Source: Aquibium oceanicum
GTDB lineage: Bacteria > Pseudomonadota > Alphaproteobacteria > Rhizobiales > Rhizobiaceae
Direction: 5' to 3'
Assembly (NCBI RefSeq): GCF_001889605.1
Contig: NZ_CP018171.1
Coordinates: 4,300,501 to 4,364,500 of the forward strand
DNA length: 64,000 nucleotides
The position numbers were made by a program, and so were the translations under genes. Under the pieces are notes generated by a model that saw nothing but the letters and a program-made list of their open reading frames with translations, was not told the DNA's origin and ran no database searches. Positions 8,771 to 19,394 of this stretch are shown here, piece by piece (within the stretch, counting starts at the first letter, position 1; the number at the start of each line of letters is the position of its first letter).

Positions 8771-9784
8771 ATGCCGCGCATGACGATGATCGAGGCGATC
8801 CGCGACGCCCATGTGGTGGCGATGGAGCGTGACGAGAACGTGGTGGTGTTCGGAGAGGACGTCGGCTATTTCGGCGGCGTCTTCCGCTGCACCCAGGGCC
8901 TGCAGGAGAAGTTCGGCAAGGACCGCTGCTTCGACAGCCCGATCAACGAGGCCGGCATCGTCGGCACGGCGATCGGCATGGCCGCCTACGGCCTGCGGCC
9001 GTGCGTGGAAATCCAGTTCGCCGACTACGTCTACCCGGCCTACGACCAGATCGTCTCGGAAGCCGCGCGCATCCGCCACCGCTCGGCCGGCGACTTCACC
9101 TGTCCGCTGACGGTGCGCATGCCGACCGGCGGCGGCATTTTTGGGGGCCAGACGCACAGCCAGAGCCCGGAAGCGCTGTTCACGCACGTCTCGGGCCTCA
9201 AGGTGGTCATGCCGTCGAACCCGCACGACGCCAAGGGGCTCTTGATCGCCTCCATCGAGGACGAGAACCCGGTGATCTTCCTGGAGCCGAAGCGGCTCTA
9301 CAACGGCCCCTTCGACGGCCACCACGACAAGCCGATCATCCCCTGGTCGAAGCACCCGCTGGGCGAGGTGCCGGCCGGGCACTACACCGTGCCGCTCGGC
9401 AAGGCGGTGGTGCGGCGCGAAGGGAGCGCGGTCACCGTGCTGGCCTACGGCACGATGGTCTACGTCGCGGAAGCGGCGGCCGAGGAGAGCGGCGTGGATG
9501 CCGAGGTGATCGATCTGCGGACCCTGCATCCTCTCGACCTCGAAACGATCGTGGCGTCGGTGAAGAAGACCGGGCGCTGCGTGATCGTGCACGAGGCGAC
9601 GCTGACGTCGGGCTTCGGCGCGGAACTGGCCGCACTGGTGCAGGAGCACTGCTTCTATCATCTGGAAGCGCCGATCCGACGGGTCGCGGGCTGGGACACG
9701 CCCTACCCGCATGCGCAGGAATGGACCTATTTCCCGGGGCCGGCGCGGCTGGCGGCGGCACTCACAGACGTGATGGAGGGCTGA
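8771..9784 (+). CDS. bkdA2: Branched-chain 2-oxo acid dehydrogenase E1, beta subunit
   Basis: A 337-residue transketolase-like subunit that completes the E1 active site. Recognisable segments are VVFGEDVGYFGGVFR near residue 24, the INEAGIVGTAIGMA loop near 60, EIQFADYVYPAYDQI near 82 and the C-terminal domain with VIDLRTLHPLD. The ATG at 8771 gives MPRMTMIEAI, the usual beginning of the family; it follows the E1 alpha stop by 1 nt. It is the second gene of a four-gene operon encoding a complete complex. Confidence 0.93.
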   Translation: MPRMTMIEAIRDAHVVAMERDENVVVFGEDVGYFGGVFRCTQGLQEKFGKDRCFDSPINEAGIVGTAIGMAAYGLRPCVEIQFADYVYPAYDQIVSEAARIRHRSAGDFTCPLTVRMPTGGGIFGGQTHSQSPEALFTHVSGLKVVMPSNPHDAKGLLIASIEDENPVIFLEPKRLYNGPFDGHHDKPIIPWSKHPLGEVPAGHYTVPLGKAVVRREGSAVTVLAYGTMVYVAEAAAEESGVDAEVIDLRTLHPLDLETIVASVKKTGRCVIVHEATLTSGFGAELAALVQEHCFYHLEAPIRRVAGWDTPYPHAQEWTYFPGPARLAAALTDVMEG

Positions 9785-9785
9785 G

Positions 9786-11111
9786 ATGGGAACCTTCGTC
9801 ATCAAGATGCCCGACGTCGGCGAAGGCATCGCCGAGGCCGAACTGGTGGAATGGCACGTCAAGGTCGGCGATCCGGTCACCGAGGACATGGTGCTCGCCG
9901 CCGTCATGACCGACAAGGCGACGGTGGAGATCCCCTCCCCGGTCGAAGGCACGGTGGAGTGGATCGGCGGCGAGGTCGGCGAGCAGATCGCCGTCGGCGC
10001 GCCGCTGCTGAAGCTCGAAGTCTCGGGCGACGGCAATGTGTCGGCCGACAAGGGCGCGCAGCCGAAGGCCAAGCCGGCGAAGGAGGCGAAGCCCGAGGCA
10101 AGCAAGGAGAAGCCGAAAGACGAGGACTCGAGCGACGAAGAGGAGGAAGAGGCCGAGGCGTCCGCGCCCGAGCCGAAGGCACCGCCGAAAAAAGCCTCCG
10201 AGCCGAAACGCACGCTCTCCTCGCATTCGCGCAAGGAAGGCGAGAAGCCGCTGGCGGCGCCCTCGGTGCGGCTCAAGGCGCGCGAGCGCGGCATCGACCT
10301 GCGCTTCGTGCCGGGAACCGGTCCGGCGGGACGCATCACGCACGAGGATCTCGACCTCTACGTCGAACAGGGCGCCCGGCCCGGCGCGCCTTCCGGAAAG
10401 ATGCCGGACAGCCGCGTCACGGAACTGAAAGTCGTGGGGCTGCGGCGCAAGATCGCCGAGAAGATGGCGCTGTCGAAGTCGCGCATTGCCCACATCACCT
10501 ATGTCGAGGAGATCGACATGGACGCGCTGGAACAACTGCGCGCCAGCCTCAACGCGTCGCGCAAGGACGACCGGCCGAAGCTGACGTTGCTGCCGTTCCT
10601 GTTGATGGCCATGGTCAAGGCCCTGAAGGAACAGCCGAACCTCAACGCCCATTACGACGACGAGGCGGGCGTGGTGCGCCAGTTCGGCGGCGTGCATTGC
10701 GGCATCGCCGCGCAGACGCGCAACGGGCTGATCGTGCCGGTGGTGCGGCACGCCGAGGCGCTCGATCTCTGGGGCGCCGCGGGCGAGATCGGCCGGCTGG
10801 CGGAAGCGGCGAAGAACGGCACCGCGACGCGCGAGGAACTGTCGGGATCGACGATCACCATCACCTCCCTCGGCGCGCTCGGCGGCATCGCGACGACACC
10901 CGTCATCAACCATCCGGAGGTGGCGATCGTCGGGGTCAACAAGATGCAGGTCCGGCCGATGTGGGACGGGACGCAGTTCGTGCCGAAGAAGATGATGAAC
11001 CTGTCGTCGAGCTTCGACCACCGGGTCGTCGACGGCTGGGACGCGGCGGTGTTCGTGCAGCGGGTGAAAGCGCTGCTGGAGACGCCCGCCTCGATCTTCA
11101 TCGAGGAGTGA
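9786..11111 (+). CDS. bkdB: Branched-chain 2-oxo acid dehydrogenase E2, lipoamide acyltransferase
   Basis: A 441-residue core protein of the complex, transferring the acyl group from E1 to CoA. Domains in order: one lipoyl domain (1-80) with the lipoylated lysine K44 in MTDKATVE; a long charged linker rich in K, E, A and P (about 85-150); a peripheral-subunit-binding domain near 155-190 (APSVRLKARERGIDL); and a catalytic acyltransferase domain with DHRVVDG, in which H412 and D416 are catalytic. The unusually acidic/basic linker is long for the family. It starts 1 nt after the E1 beta stop. Confidence 0.93.
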   Translation: MGTFVIKMPDVGEGIAEAELVEWHVKVGDPVTEDMVLAAVMTDKATVEIPSPVEGTVEWIGGEVGEQIAVGAPLLKLEVSGDGNVSADKGAQPKAKPAKEAKPEASKEKPKDEDSSDEEEEEAEASAPEPKAPPKKASEPKRTLSSHSRKEGEKPLAAPSVRLKARERGIDLRFVPGTGPAGRITHEDLDLYVEQGARPGAPSGKMPDSRVTELKVVGLRRKIAEKMALSKSRIAHITYVEEIDMDALEQLRASLNASRKDDRPKLTLLPFLLMAMVKALKEQPNLNAHYDDEAGVVRQFGGVHCGIAAQTRNGLIVPVVRHAEALDLWGAAGEIGRLAEAAKNGTATREELSGSTITITSLGALGGIATTPVINHPEVAIVGVNKMQVRPMWDGTQFVPKKMMNLSSSFDHRVVDGWDAAVFVQRVKALLETPASIFIEE

Positions 11112-11115
11112 GATC

Positions 11116-12513
<1,398 letters not shown>

Positions 12514-12650
12514 TCCTCGCGCATCGGTCGAAATGATGGCCAATGATCGGAATGGGTTGCGCCCGGCTTTGCTTTTCTGAATAGTGCGGGTTCGAGGCGT
12601 GACGGGCCGCACAAAAAGACGGCCGATGCCCGGCAATGGGAGACCAACCG

Positions 12651-14267
12651 ATGAACGACCGATCGCACATCAAGAACATATTTGCGCGCGGACGGCGCAC
12701 CGCCATCGCGGCGGCCGCGGCCAGCCTGCTGATGGGCTCCGCCGCGCATGCCGAGACGCTGCGCTTCGCCTTCCAGGGCACGCTCAACGCGCTCGACCCC
12801 TACACGCTGAACGAGACCTTCTCGCTCGGCATGTTCGGCAACGTCTACGAAGGCCTGACCAAGCGCGACAAGGACCTCCAGATCATCCCCGGGCTCGCCG
12901 AGAGCTGGGAGGTGGTCGATCCGCTGACCTGGCGCTTCAAGCTGCGCGAAGGCGTCAAGTTCGCCAACGGCAACGACTTCAACGCCGATGACGTGATCTT
13001 TTCCGCCGAGCGCGTGCGCGCCGAGAGTTCCGACCTGAAGACCCGCATTCCGGCCGATTCGGAATGGGTGAAGGTCGACGACTACACGGTGGAAGTGAAG
13101 CTCAAGACGCCGAACCCGATCCTGCACTACGAGTGGGACACCTGGTACATGATGGACAAGGAGTGGGCCGAGGCCGAAGGCGCGGTTTCTCCCGTCTCCG
13201 CCAAGGACACGAGCCCCGGACCGGCCGCCTACAAGGCCAACGGCACCGGCCCTTTCATGTTCGAGAGCCACGAGCCGGGCGTCAAGACGGTGTTCAAGCC
13301 GAACCCGAACTGGTGGGGCACGCCGGAGCACAATCTGACCGAGGTGATCTTCACGCCGATCGCAGCCGACGGCACGCGCGTGGCCGCACTCCTGGCCGGC
13401 GACGTCGACCTGATCGACCCGGTGCCCGTGCAGGACATTCCGCGCGTCAACGCCGACCCGAACACCGAGGCGCTGACCGGACCGGAACTGCGCGTCATCC
13501 ATCTCGGCTTCAACCAGATGGACGACGAACTCGCGACGTCCGACGTGAAGGGCAAGAACCCGTTCAAGGACCCGAACGTCCGCAAGGCGTTCTACCAGGC
13601 GATCGACATCGAGGCGATCAAGGCCCGCGTCATGCGCGACCTCTCGACGCCGGTGCCGCTGCTGATCGCCAACGAGCTCTATTCCGGCTCGGGCGACTTC
13701 CAGCGCTGGCCCTTCGATCCAGAAGCGGGCAAGAAGCTGCTTGCGGACGCCGGCTATCCGGACGGCTTCACGGTCGCCATGGACTGCCCGAACGACCGCT
13801 ACGTCAACGACGAGGCGATCTGCCAGGCGGCCGTGTCGATGCTCGCCAAGATCGGCGTCACGGTGAACCTCAACGCACAGCCGAAGTCGCAGTATTTCGC
13901 CAAGGTTTTGGCGCCCGGCGGCTACGACACCGACTTCTTCCTGCTCGGCTGGACGCCCGGTTCGCTGGACTCGTGGAACGTGCTGACCAACCTCGCCGGC
14001 TGCCGCGACGCGACCGGCAAGGGCGGGCCGTTCAATCTCGGCGGCTACTGCAATCCCGAGGTCGATGCGCTGGCGGCCAAGATCCTCGGCGAGACCGATA
14101 CGGCCAAGCGTGATGCCATGATCAACGAAGCGTACACGATCATGACCAACGAGACCTCGCACATCCCGCTGCACCAGCAGTCTCTCGCCTGGGGCAAGCG
14201 CAAGAACATCGACATCGTCCAGCGCCCGGACAACCAGGTCCTGTTCTACTGGGCAAAGGTGAACTGA
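12651..14267 (+). CDS. ABC importer substrate-binding protein, family 5 (oligopeptide/DppA type)
   Basis: A 538-residue periplasmic binding protein. The N terminus has a signal peptide with a basic start (RGRRT), a hydrophobic alanine-rich core and an AHA-ET cleavage region. Family-5 features include LNALDPYTLNET, the SWEVVDPLTWRFKLREGVKF block and DVIFSAERV. Ligands of the family are peptides, opines, nickel or oligosaccharides; this one is not resolved. The ATG at 12651 follows GGGAG at a good distance. A weak promoter match, TTGCGC (12557-12562), 17 bp, AATAGT (12580-12585), lies upstream. It is the first gene of a five-gene transporter operon. Confidence 0.88.
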   Translation: MNDRSHIKNIFARGRRTAIAAAAASLLMGSAAHAETLRFAFQGTLNALDPYTLNETFSLGMFGNVYEGLTKRDKDLQIIPGLAESWEVVDPLTWRFKLREGVKFANGNDFNADDVIFSAERVRAESSDLKTRIPADSEWVKVDDYTVEVKLKTPNPILHYEWDTWYMMDKEWAEAEGAVSPVSAKDTSPGPAAYKANGTGPFMFESHEPGVKTVFKPNPNWWGTPEHNLTEVIFTPIAADGTRVAALLAGDVDLIDPVPVQDIPRVNADPNTEALTGPELRVIHLGFNQMDDELATSDVKGKNPFKDPNVRKAFYQAIDIEAIKARVMRDLSTPVPLLIANELYSGSGDFQRWPFDPEAGKKLLADAGYPDGFTVAMDCPNDRYVNDEAICQAAVSMLAKIGVTVNLNAQPKSQYFAKVLAPGGYDTDFFLLGWTPGSLDSWNVLTNLAGCRDATGKGGPFNLGGYCNPEVDALAAKILGETDTAKRDAMINEAYTIMTNETSHIPLHQQSLAWGKRKNIDIVQRPDNQVLFYWAKVN

Positions 14268-14287
14268 ACGCCTCGATAGACGACCCA

Positions 14288-14313
14288 CGGCCCGCGCGAT
14301 CACGCGCGGGCCG
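14288..14313 (+). other. Strong intercistronic hairpin between binding protein and permease
   Basis: CGGCCCGCGCG pairs perfectly with CGCGCGGGCCG around an ATCA tetraloop, giving an 11-bp GC stem. No T-run follows, so it is not a canonical terminator. In binding-protein operons such hairpins commonly protect the upstream mRNA end and lower expression of the permeases; that role here is inference. Confidence 0.6.
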
Positions 14314-14341
14314 CAGGAATGCCAGCGAGAGGCGGTAATTC

Positions 14342-15322
14342 ATGATTGCTTTCGCCATCCGGCGACTCGTCCAGGCGATCGGCGTCATGTTGGTCGTCGC
14401 GCTGATCTCCTTCCTCATGTTCCGCTTCGTCGGCGACCCGGTGAACCAGCTCGTCGGCGTCGACACCTCGCCCGCCGAGCGCGAGGCGCTGCGCCAGGCG
14501 CTGGGGCTGAACGATCCGGTGCTGGTGCAGTTCGGGCGCTTCATCGTGAAGGCCGCGCAGCTCGATTTCGGCATCTCCTACCAGTTCAAGCAGCCGGTGG
14601 CCTCGCTGATCGCCTCGCGCCTGCCCGCCACGCTCGAATTGTCCTTCGTCTCGGCCGTCTTCGCCCTGGCGATCGGCATCCCCATGGGCATATTCACGGG
14701 GCTCTATCCCTTTTCGTGGGTGTCGCGCGGCTTCCTTGCGATCTCGCTCATCGGGGTCTCGCTGCCGACCTTCCTGATCGGCATCCTCCTGATCTTCATC
14801 GTCTCGGTGAACCTCGGCTGGCTTCCTTCCTTCGGGCGCGGCGACACGGTGAGGATATTCGGCAACTGGACAACGGGGCTCCTGACGAAATCCGGCCTTC
14901 AGTCGCTGATCCTGCCGGCGATCACCCTCGGGCTGTTCCAGATGACGCTGATCATGCGGCTGGTGCGCGGCGAGATGCTCGAGGTGCTGCGCACGGACTA
15001 CATCAAGTTCGCGCGCGCCCGTGGGCTTTCGCGGCGTGCCATCAATTTCGGCCATGCGCTGAAGAACACGCTGGTTCCGGTGATCACCATCACCGGCCTG
15101 CAGGTGGGCTCGATCATCGCCTTCGCGATCATCACCGAGACCGTTTTCCAGTGGCCGGGCATGGGGCTGATGTTCCTGCAGGCGGTGCAGAGCGTCGATA
15201 TCCCGATCATGGCGGCCTATCTGCTCCTAATCGCCTTCCTGTTCGTGATGATCAACTTCATCGTCGACATGCTCTACGTCGCCGTCGATCCGCGCATCCG
15301 TCTGGGCGGGGCGCGCGGCTGA
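14342..15322 (+). CDS. ABC importer permease, DppB/OppB type
   Basis: A 326-residue inner-membrane protein of the family-5 importer. About six hydrophobic helices are visible; the first begins at about residue 10. The cytoplasmic coupling loop, with residues EVLRTDYIKFARARGLS, carries the EAA motif that contacts the ATPase. The N-terminal helix followed by a periplasmic loop containing REALRQALGLNDPVLVQF is typical of DppB homologues. It ends 1 nt before the next permease start, indicating translational coupling. Confidence 0.92.
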   Translation: MIAFAIRRLVQAIGVMLVVALISFLMFRFVGDPVNQLVGVDTSPAEREALRQALGLNDPVLVQFGRFIVKAAQLDFGISYQFKQPVASLIASRLPATLELSFVSAVFALAIGIPMGIFTGLYPFSWVSRGFLAISLIGVSLPTFLIGILLIFIVSVNLGWLPSFGRGDTVRIFGNWTTGLLTKSGLQSLILPAITLGLFQMTLIMRLVRGEMLEVLRTDYIKFARARGLSRRAINFGHALKNTLVPVITITGLQVGSIIAFAIITETVFQWPGMGLMFLQAVQSVDIPIMAAYLLLIAFLFVMINFIVDMLYVAVDPRIRLGGARG

Positions 15323-15323
15323 G

Positions 15324-16301
15324 ATGGCAACGGTGGCGGATCACAAGAGCGAAACCGGACCGGCCGACGGCGACGCGCCGGAGCGCGTGCCGGGCTTCCT
15401 CGAAAGGGCGCGCGACAGCGACGTCTGGTACTCGTTCACGCGCTCGCCGCTCACCATCGTATCGGCGATCGTGGCGCTCGCGCTGGTGCTCTCGGCGTTG
15501 CTGGCGCCGCTGATCGCCCCGCACAATCCGTTCGACCCCGCGACGCTGTCGATCATGGATTCCTTCTATCCGCCGAGCTGGACGGGCGAAGGCGACCCGC
15601 GCTTCCTGCTCGGCACCGACGACCAGGGCCGCGACATCCTCTCGACCATCCTTTACGGCATGCGCATCTCGCTGGCGGTCGGCTTCGCCAGCGTCATCTT
15701 CGCGATGGTCATCGGCGTCACGCTCGGGCTGGTCGCCGGCTATGTCGGCGGCGTCACCGATTCCATCATCATGCGCATCGCCGACGTGCAGCTGACTTTC
15801 CCGGCGATCCTCACCGCGCTTCTGATCGACGGCGTGGCGCGCGGGCTCGCCGGTCCGGGCGCCTACGAGGACATCGTCTTCGGCGTGCTGGTGCTGTCGA
15901 TCGGCCTGTCCTTCTGGGTCCAGTACGCCCGCACCGTGCGTGGGTCCGTGCTGGTGGAGAAGAACAAGGAATACGTGCTGGCCGCCCGGCTGATCGGGCT
16001 GAGGCCCTGGACGATCATGTTCAAGCACGTGCTGCCCAACGTGCTCGGGCCGGTGCTGGTGATCGCGACCATCAACCTGGCGCTCGCCATCATCACCGAG
16101 GCGACGCTGTCGTTCCTCGGCGTGGGCGTGCCGCCGACCCAGCCCTCGCTCGGAACGCTGATCAGGATCGGCAACGACTTCCTGTTCTCCGGCGAGTGGT
16201 GGATCACGATCTTTCCCGGAATAACCCTTGCGGTGCTGGCCTTGTCGGTGAACCTGCTCGGCGACTGGCTGCGCGACGCGCTGAACCCGAAGCTCAGATG
16301 A
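15324..16301 (+). CDS. ABC importer permease, DppC/OppC type
   Basis: A 325-residue second membrane subunit. It has the DppC-type N-terminal cytoplasmic stretch, a first helix near residues 48-70, the conserved LLGTDDQGRDILSTILYGMRISL block and an EAA loop with KNKEYVLAARLIGLRPWTIM. It pairs with the preceding permease to form the channel. The stop codon overlaps the start of the first ATPase gene by 4 nt (ATGA). Confidence 0.92.
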   Translation: MATVADHKSETGPADGDAPERVPGFLERARDSDVWYSFTRSPLTIVSAIVALALVLSALLAPLIAPHNPFDPATLSIMDSFYPPSWTGEGDPRFLLGTDDQGRDILSTILYGMRISLAVGFASVIFAMVIGVTLGLVAGYVGGVTDSIIMRIADVQLTFPAILTALLIDGVARGLAGPGAYEDIVFGVLVLSIGLSFWVQYARTVRGSVLVEKNKEYVLAARLIGLRPWTIMFKHVLPNVLGPVLVIATINLALAIITEATLSFLGVGVPPTQPSLGTLIRIGNDFLFSGEWWITIFPGITLAVLALSVNLLGDWLRDALNPKLR

Positions 16302-17347
16302 CCCCTATCCTCTCCGTCCGGAACCTGAGGGTCGAAATCCCGACCCGCCAGGGCGTTCTCACCGCCATCGACGATTTGTCCTTCGACATCGCGCCCGGCG
16401 ACGTGCTCGGCGTCGTCGGCGAATCCGGCGCCGGCAAGTCGATCACGGGATCGGCCATCATCGGCCTCCTGGAGCCTCCGGCGCGCGTCGCGGGCGGCGA
16501 GATCCTGCTCGCGGGCGAGCGGATCGACCATTTGCCGCCGGACCGGATGCGGCAGATCCGCGGCCGGCGCATCGGCATGATCTTCCAGGACCCGCTGACC
16601 AGCCTGAACCCGCTTTATCGCATCGGCGACCAGCTCGTCGAAACCATCCTGACGCATGAGCGCATCCCGCAGCGGGCGGCGCGCGACAAGGCGCAGCGGC
16701 TGCTGGAGGAGGTCGGCATCCCCGCGGCCGGCGCCCGGCTTTCGGCCTATCCGCACCAGTTCTCCGGCGGCATGCGCCAGCGCGTGGTCATCGCGCTCGC
16801 GCTGGCCGCCGACCCGGAACTCGTGATCGCCGACGAGCCGACGACGGCGCTCGACGTTTCCGTCCAGGCGCAGATCATCGCGCTGCTGAAGAAGCTCTGC
16901 GCGGAGCGGGGAGCGTCGGTGATGCTGATCACCCACGACATGGGCGTGATCGCCGAAACCGCCGACCGCGTCTGCGTGCTCTATGCCGGGCGGCTGACGG
17001 AGATCGGTCCCGTGCGCGACGTGGTGAAAAACCCGCAGCATCCCTACACAAAGGGCCTGATGGCGGCGATTCCCTCGCTCGCCGGCGATCCCGACGAGAA
17101 ACTGGCGCAGATCCCCGGCTCGATGCCGAGGCTCGGCGCCATTCCGGCGGGCTGCGCCTTCAATCCGCGCTGCCCCTATGTATTCGACCGCTGCACCGGG
17201 GAGCGACCGGGCATCTACCCGGCAGGAGCGAGCGAGGCTTCGTGCTATCTCCATGACGCGTCGGGCAGCGCCCCGGCGGACGCGGCCGAGCGTGCAGCGG
17301 CGGCCGGCATCCATGTCGCCGCGCGCACGACGGAGGCGGCGCGATGA
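16298..17347 (+). CDS. ABC importer ATPase, OppD/DppD type
   Basis: A 349-residue ATPase driving the importer. Walker A is GESGAGKS, the signature motif is FSGGMRQR, and Walker B is followed by DEPTTALDV. The C-terminal region contains the cysteine cluster typical of this family ([15 protein letters not shown]), which binds a 4Fe-4S cluster in structurally studied homologues. The ATG at 16298 overlaps the permease stop and gives the family length. Its stop overlaps the next ATPase gene by 4 nt. Confidence 0.92.
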   Translation: MTPILSVRNLRVEIPTRQGVLTAIDDLSFDIAPGDVLGVVGESGAGKSITGSAIIGLLEPPARVAGGEILLAGERIDHLPPDRMRQIRGRRIGMIFQDPLTSLNPLYRIGDQLVETILTHERIPQRAARDKAQRLLEEVGIPAAGARLSAYPHQFSGGMRQRVVIALALAADPELVIADEPTTALDVSVQAQIIALLKKLCAERGASVMLITHDMGVIAETADRVCVLYAGRLTEIGPVRDVVKNPQHPYTKGLMAAIPSLAGDPDEKLAQIPGSMPRLGAIPAGCAFNPRCPYVFDRCTGERPGIYPAGASEASCYLHDASGSAPADAAERAAAAGIHVAARTTEAAR

Positions 17348-18393
17348 GCGTGCTCGAAAAGCAAGCCCACGGCTCGGAGGCGCGGACATCGCCGCTGGTG
17401 GAGGTGAAGGGGCTGCGGCGCGTCTTCGACCTGTCGAAGCCGCTGCTCAACCGGCTGATCGAGGGCGGCGGCCGCGTGAAGCTGACGGCGGTCGACGGCG
17501 TCGACTTTTCCATCAACGAGGGCGAGACGTACGCGCTGGTCGGCGAATCCGGCTCCGGCAAGTCGACGATCGCCAAGATGATGGTGGGGCTGCTGCCGCC
17601 ATCGGCAGGGTCGATCTCGATCGAGGGCACCGACGTCTGGAGCGAACGATCGGGCGACGCGCGGCGGCGCATGCAGCGCCGCATCCAGATGATCTTCCAG
17701 GACCCGTTCGCCAGCCTCAACCCGCGCTGGCGCGTCCATGCGATTATCGAGGAGCCGATCAAGGCCTTCGACCTGATCCCGGACACCCGCGAGCGTACCG
17801 CGCGCGTGGGCGAACTTTTGTCGCTCGTCGGGCTCGATCCCCGCGACGGCCAGAAATTCCCGCACGAGTTTTCCGGCGGACAGCGGCAGCGCATCGCCAT
17901 CGCCCGGGCGTTGGCCTCCAATCCGCGCTTCATCGTCTGCGACGAACCGACTTCGGCGCTGGACGTCTCGGTGCAGGCGCAGGTGTTGAATCTCCTGCGC
18001 GACCTCCAGGAACGGCTCGGACTGACCTATCTCTTCATCAGCCACAATCTCGCCGTCGTGCGCCACGTCGCGACCCGTGTCGGCGTGCTCTACCTCGGAC
18101 GGCTGGTCGAGGAGGCGCCGGCGCGCGAACTCTTCGCCGATCCGAAGCATCCGTACACGCGCATGCTGCTCGACGCGGTGCCCGACATCGAGATGGAAGG
18201 CAAGGAGCGGCTGGCGATCGCCGGCGAGATCCCGAACCCGGTGACCCCGCCTCCGGGCTGCCACTTCCATCCGCGCTGCCCCTTCGTCATGCCGCATTGC
18301 AAGACCGTGGTGCCGCCGGTCTTCGAGGTGGATCGGGCGGGGGTGCGGTGCCACCTGTTCGCGCCGGACCGTCCCACAGCGGCGGCCGGATAA
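17344..18393 (+). CDS. ABC importer ATPase, OppF/DppF type
   Basis: A 349-residue partner ATPase. Walker A is GESGSGKST, the signature motif is FSGGQRQR, Walker B/D-loop residues are CDEPTSALDVSVQ, and the C-terminal cysteine motif is GCHFHPRCPFVMPHC. An insert of about 20 residues after the first strand (LLNRLIEGGGRVKL) is common in OppF-type subunits that sense a conserved regulatory loop. It is the last gene of the operon; the following 162 bp separate it from an unrelated membrane protein. Confidence 0.92.
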   Translation: MSVLEKQAHGSEARTSPLVEVKGLRRVFDLSKPLLNRLIEGGGRVKLTAVDGVDFSINEGETYALVGESGSGKSTIAKMMVGLLPPSAGSISIEGTDVWSERSGDARRRMQRRIQMIFQDPFASLNPRWRVHAIIEEPIKAFDLIPDTRERTARVGELLSLVGLDPRDGQKFPHEFSGGQRQRIAIARALASNPRFIVCDEPTSALDVSVQAQVLNLLRDLQERLGLTYLFISHNLAVVRHVATRVGVLYLGRLVEEAPARELFADPKHPYTRMLLDAVPDIEMEGKERLAIAGEIPNPVTPPPGCHFHPRCPFVMPHCKTVVPPVFEVDRAGVRCHLFAPDRPTAAAG

Positions 18394-18555
18394 GCGCGCG
18401 CAAAGCCTCTCAAATCCCGCAAACGCCGATGTGAGTGGCGGAAAGTCCAAACCGCGCTATCATGCATGCCGTAACGGTCGCGGACAGGCGTGACCACTTT
18501 CGGCGACGAGCGCCTCCGGATCGCGGCCAGGACATCTTGGTCAGGAGGAACTCTG

Positions 18556-19377
18556 ATGGCTGCATTTCATGTCTATGCCGACGCGCACGGTGCGGCGACC
18601 CGCCTCGACGTGCGCAGCATCACCAGCCGCGACGTCTTCAACGCGCTCGCGCGCGGCCTGGAGGATTTTCGCCAGAAGCCGTCACACTACGCCTTTCTCG
18701 GGCTGATCTATCCGATCATGGGTTTCGTGCTGATCACCTGGAGTTCGGGCGGCAACGCCGTGGAACTGATCTATCCGCTGATCACCGGCTTCACGCTGCT
18801 CGGACCGCTGGCGGCGATCGGGCTCTACGAGATCAGCAGGCGGCGCGAGCTCGGGCTCGACACCTCGTGGCGGCATGCGCTGGACGTGCGGTTCTCGCCG
18901 GCCATGCCTGCCATCCTGGCGGTGGCCTTGTTCCTGCTGGCGCTGTTTCTGGCATGGGTGCTGATGGCGCAGGGCATCTATTCCTCGCTCTACGGCGACG
19001 CATCGCCGGAAACTCTCGGCGGTTTCGTCGGCGACGTGTTCTCCACCGGACGCGGATGGACGCTCATCCTCGTCGGAAACGCGGTCGGGCTGGTGTTCGC
19101 GCTGGTGGTGCTTCTGACGGTGATCGCCTTCCCGCTGCTTCTCGACCGCGACGTCGGCGCCTATGCGGCGATCGAGACCTCGGCGCGCGCCGTGCTCTCC
19201 AACCCGGGTCCGATGCTGCTCTGGGGCCTCATCGTGGCGGCCGGTCTGGCGATCGGCTCGCTGCCGCTGCTGGCGGGGCTTATCGTCGTGGTGCCGATCC
19301 TCGGCCACGCGACCTGGCATCTCTATCGCAAGCTGGTGGATGCACCGGAAGCGGGCGGGCGCCAGCCGCCGACCTGA
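18556..19377 (+). CDS. DUF2189 family integral membrane protein
   Basis: A 273-residue protein with about six hydrophobic segments (near residues 43-65, 72-90, 115-140, 165-195 and 215-255). The N-terminal soluble stretch RSITSRDVFNALARGLEDF is the conserved entry of DUF2189 proteins, sometimes labelled cytochrome-oxidase-subunit-I-like without experimental basis. Function is unknown. AGGAGG lies 7 nt before the ATG at 18556, which fixes the start. It is convergent with the metallo-hydrolase gene (17-bp gap), so it is probably a single-gene unit. Confidence 0.85.
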   Translation: MAAFHVYADAHGAATRLDVRSITSRDVFNALARGLEDFRQKPSHYAFLGLIYPIMGFVLITWSSGGNAVELIYPLITGFTLLGPLAAIGLYEISRRRELGLDTSWRHALDVRFSPAMPAILAVALFLLALFLAWVLMAQGIYSSLYGDASPETLGGFVGDVFSTGRGWTLILVGNAVGLVFALVVLLTVIAFPLLLDRDVGAYAAIETSARAVLSNPGPMLLWGLIVAAGLAIGSLPLLAGLIVVVPILGHATWHLYRKLVDAPEAGGRQPPT

Positions 19378-19394
19378 CCGGCCGGCAGGTACGC

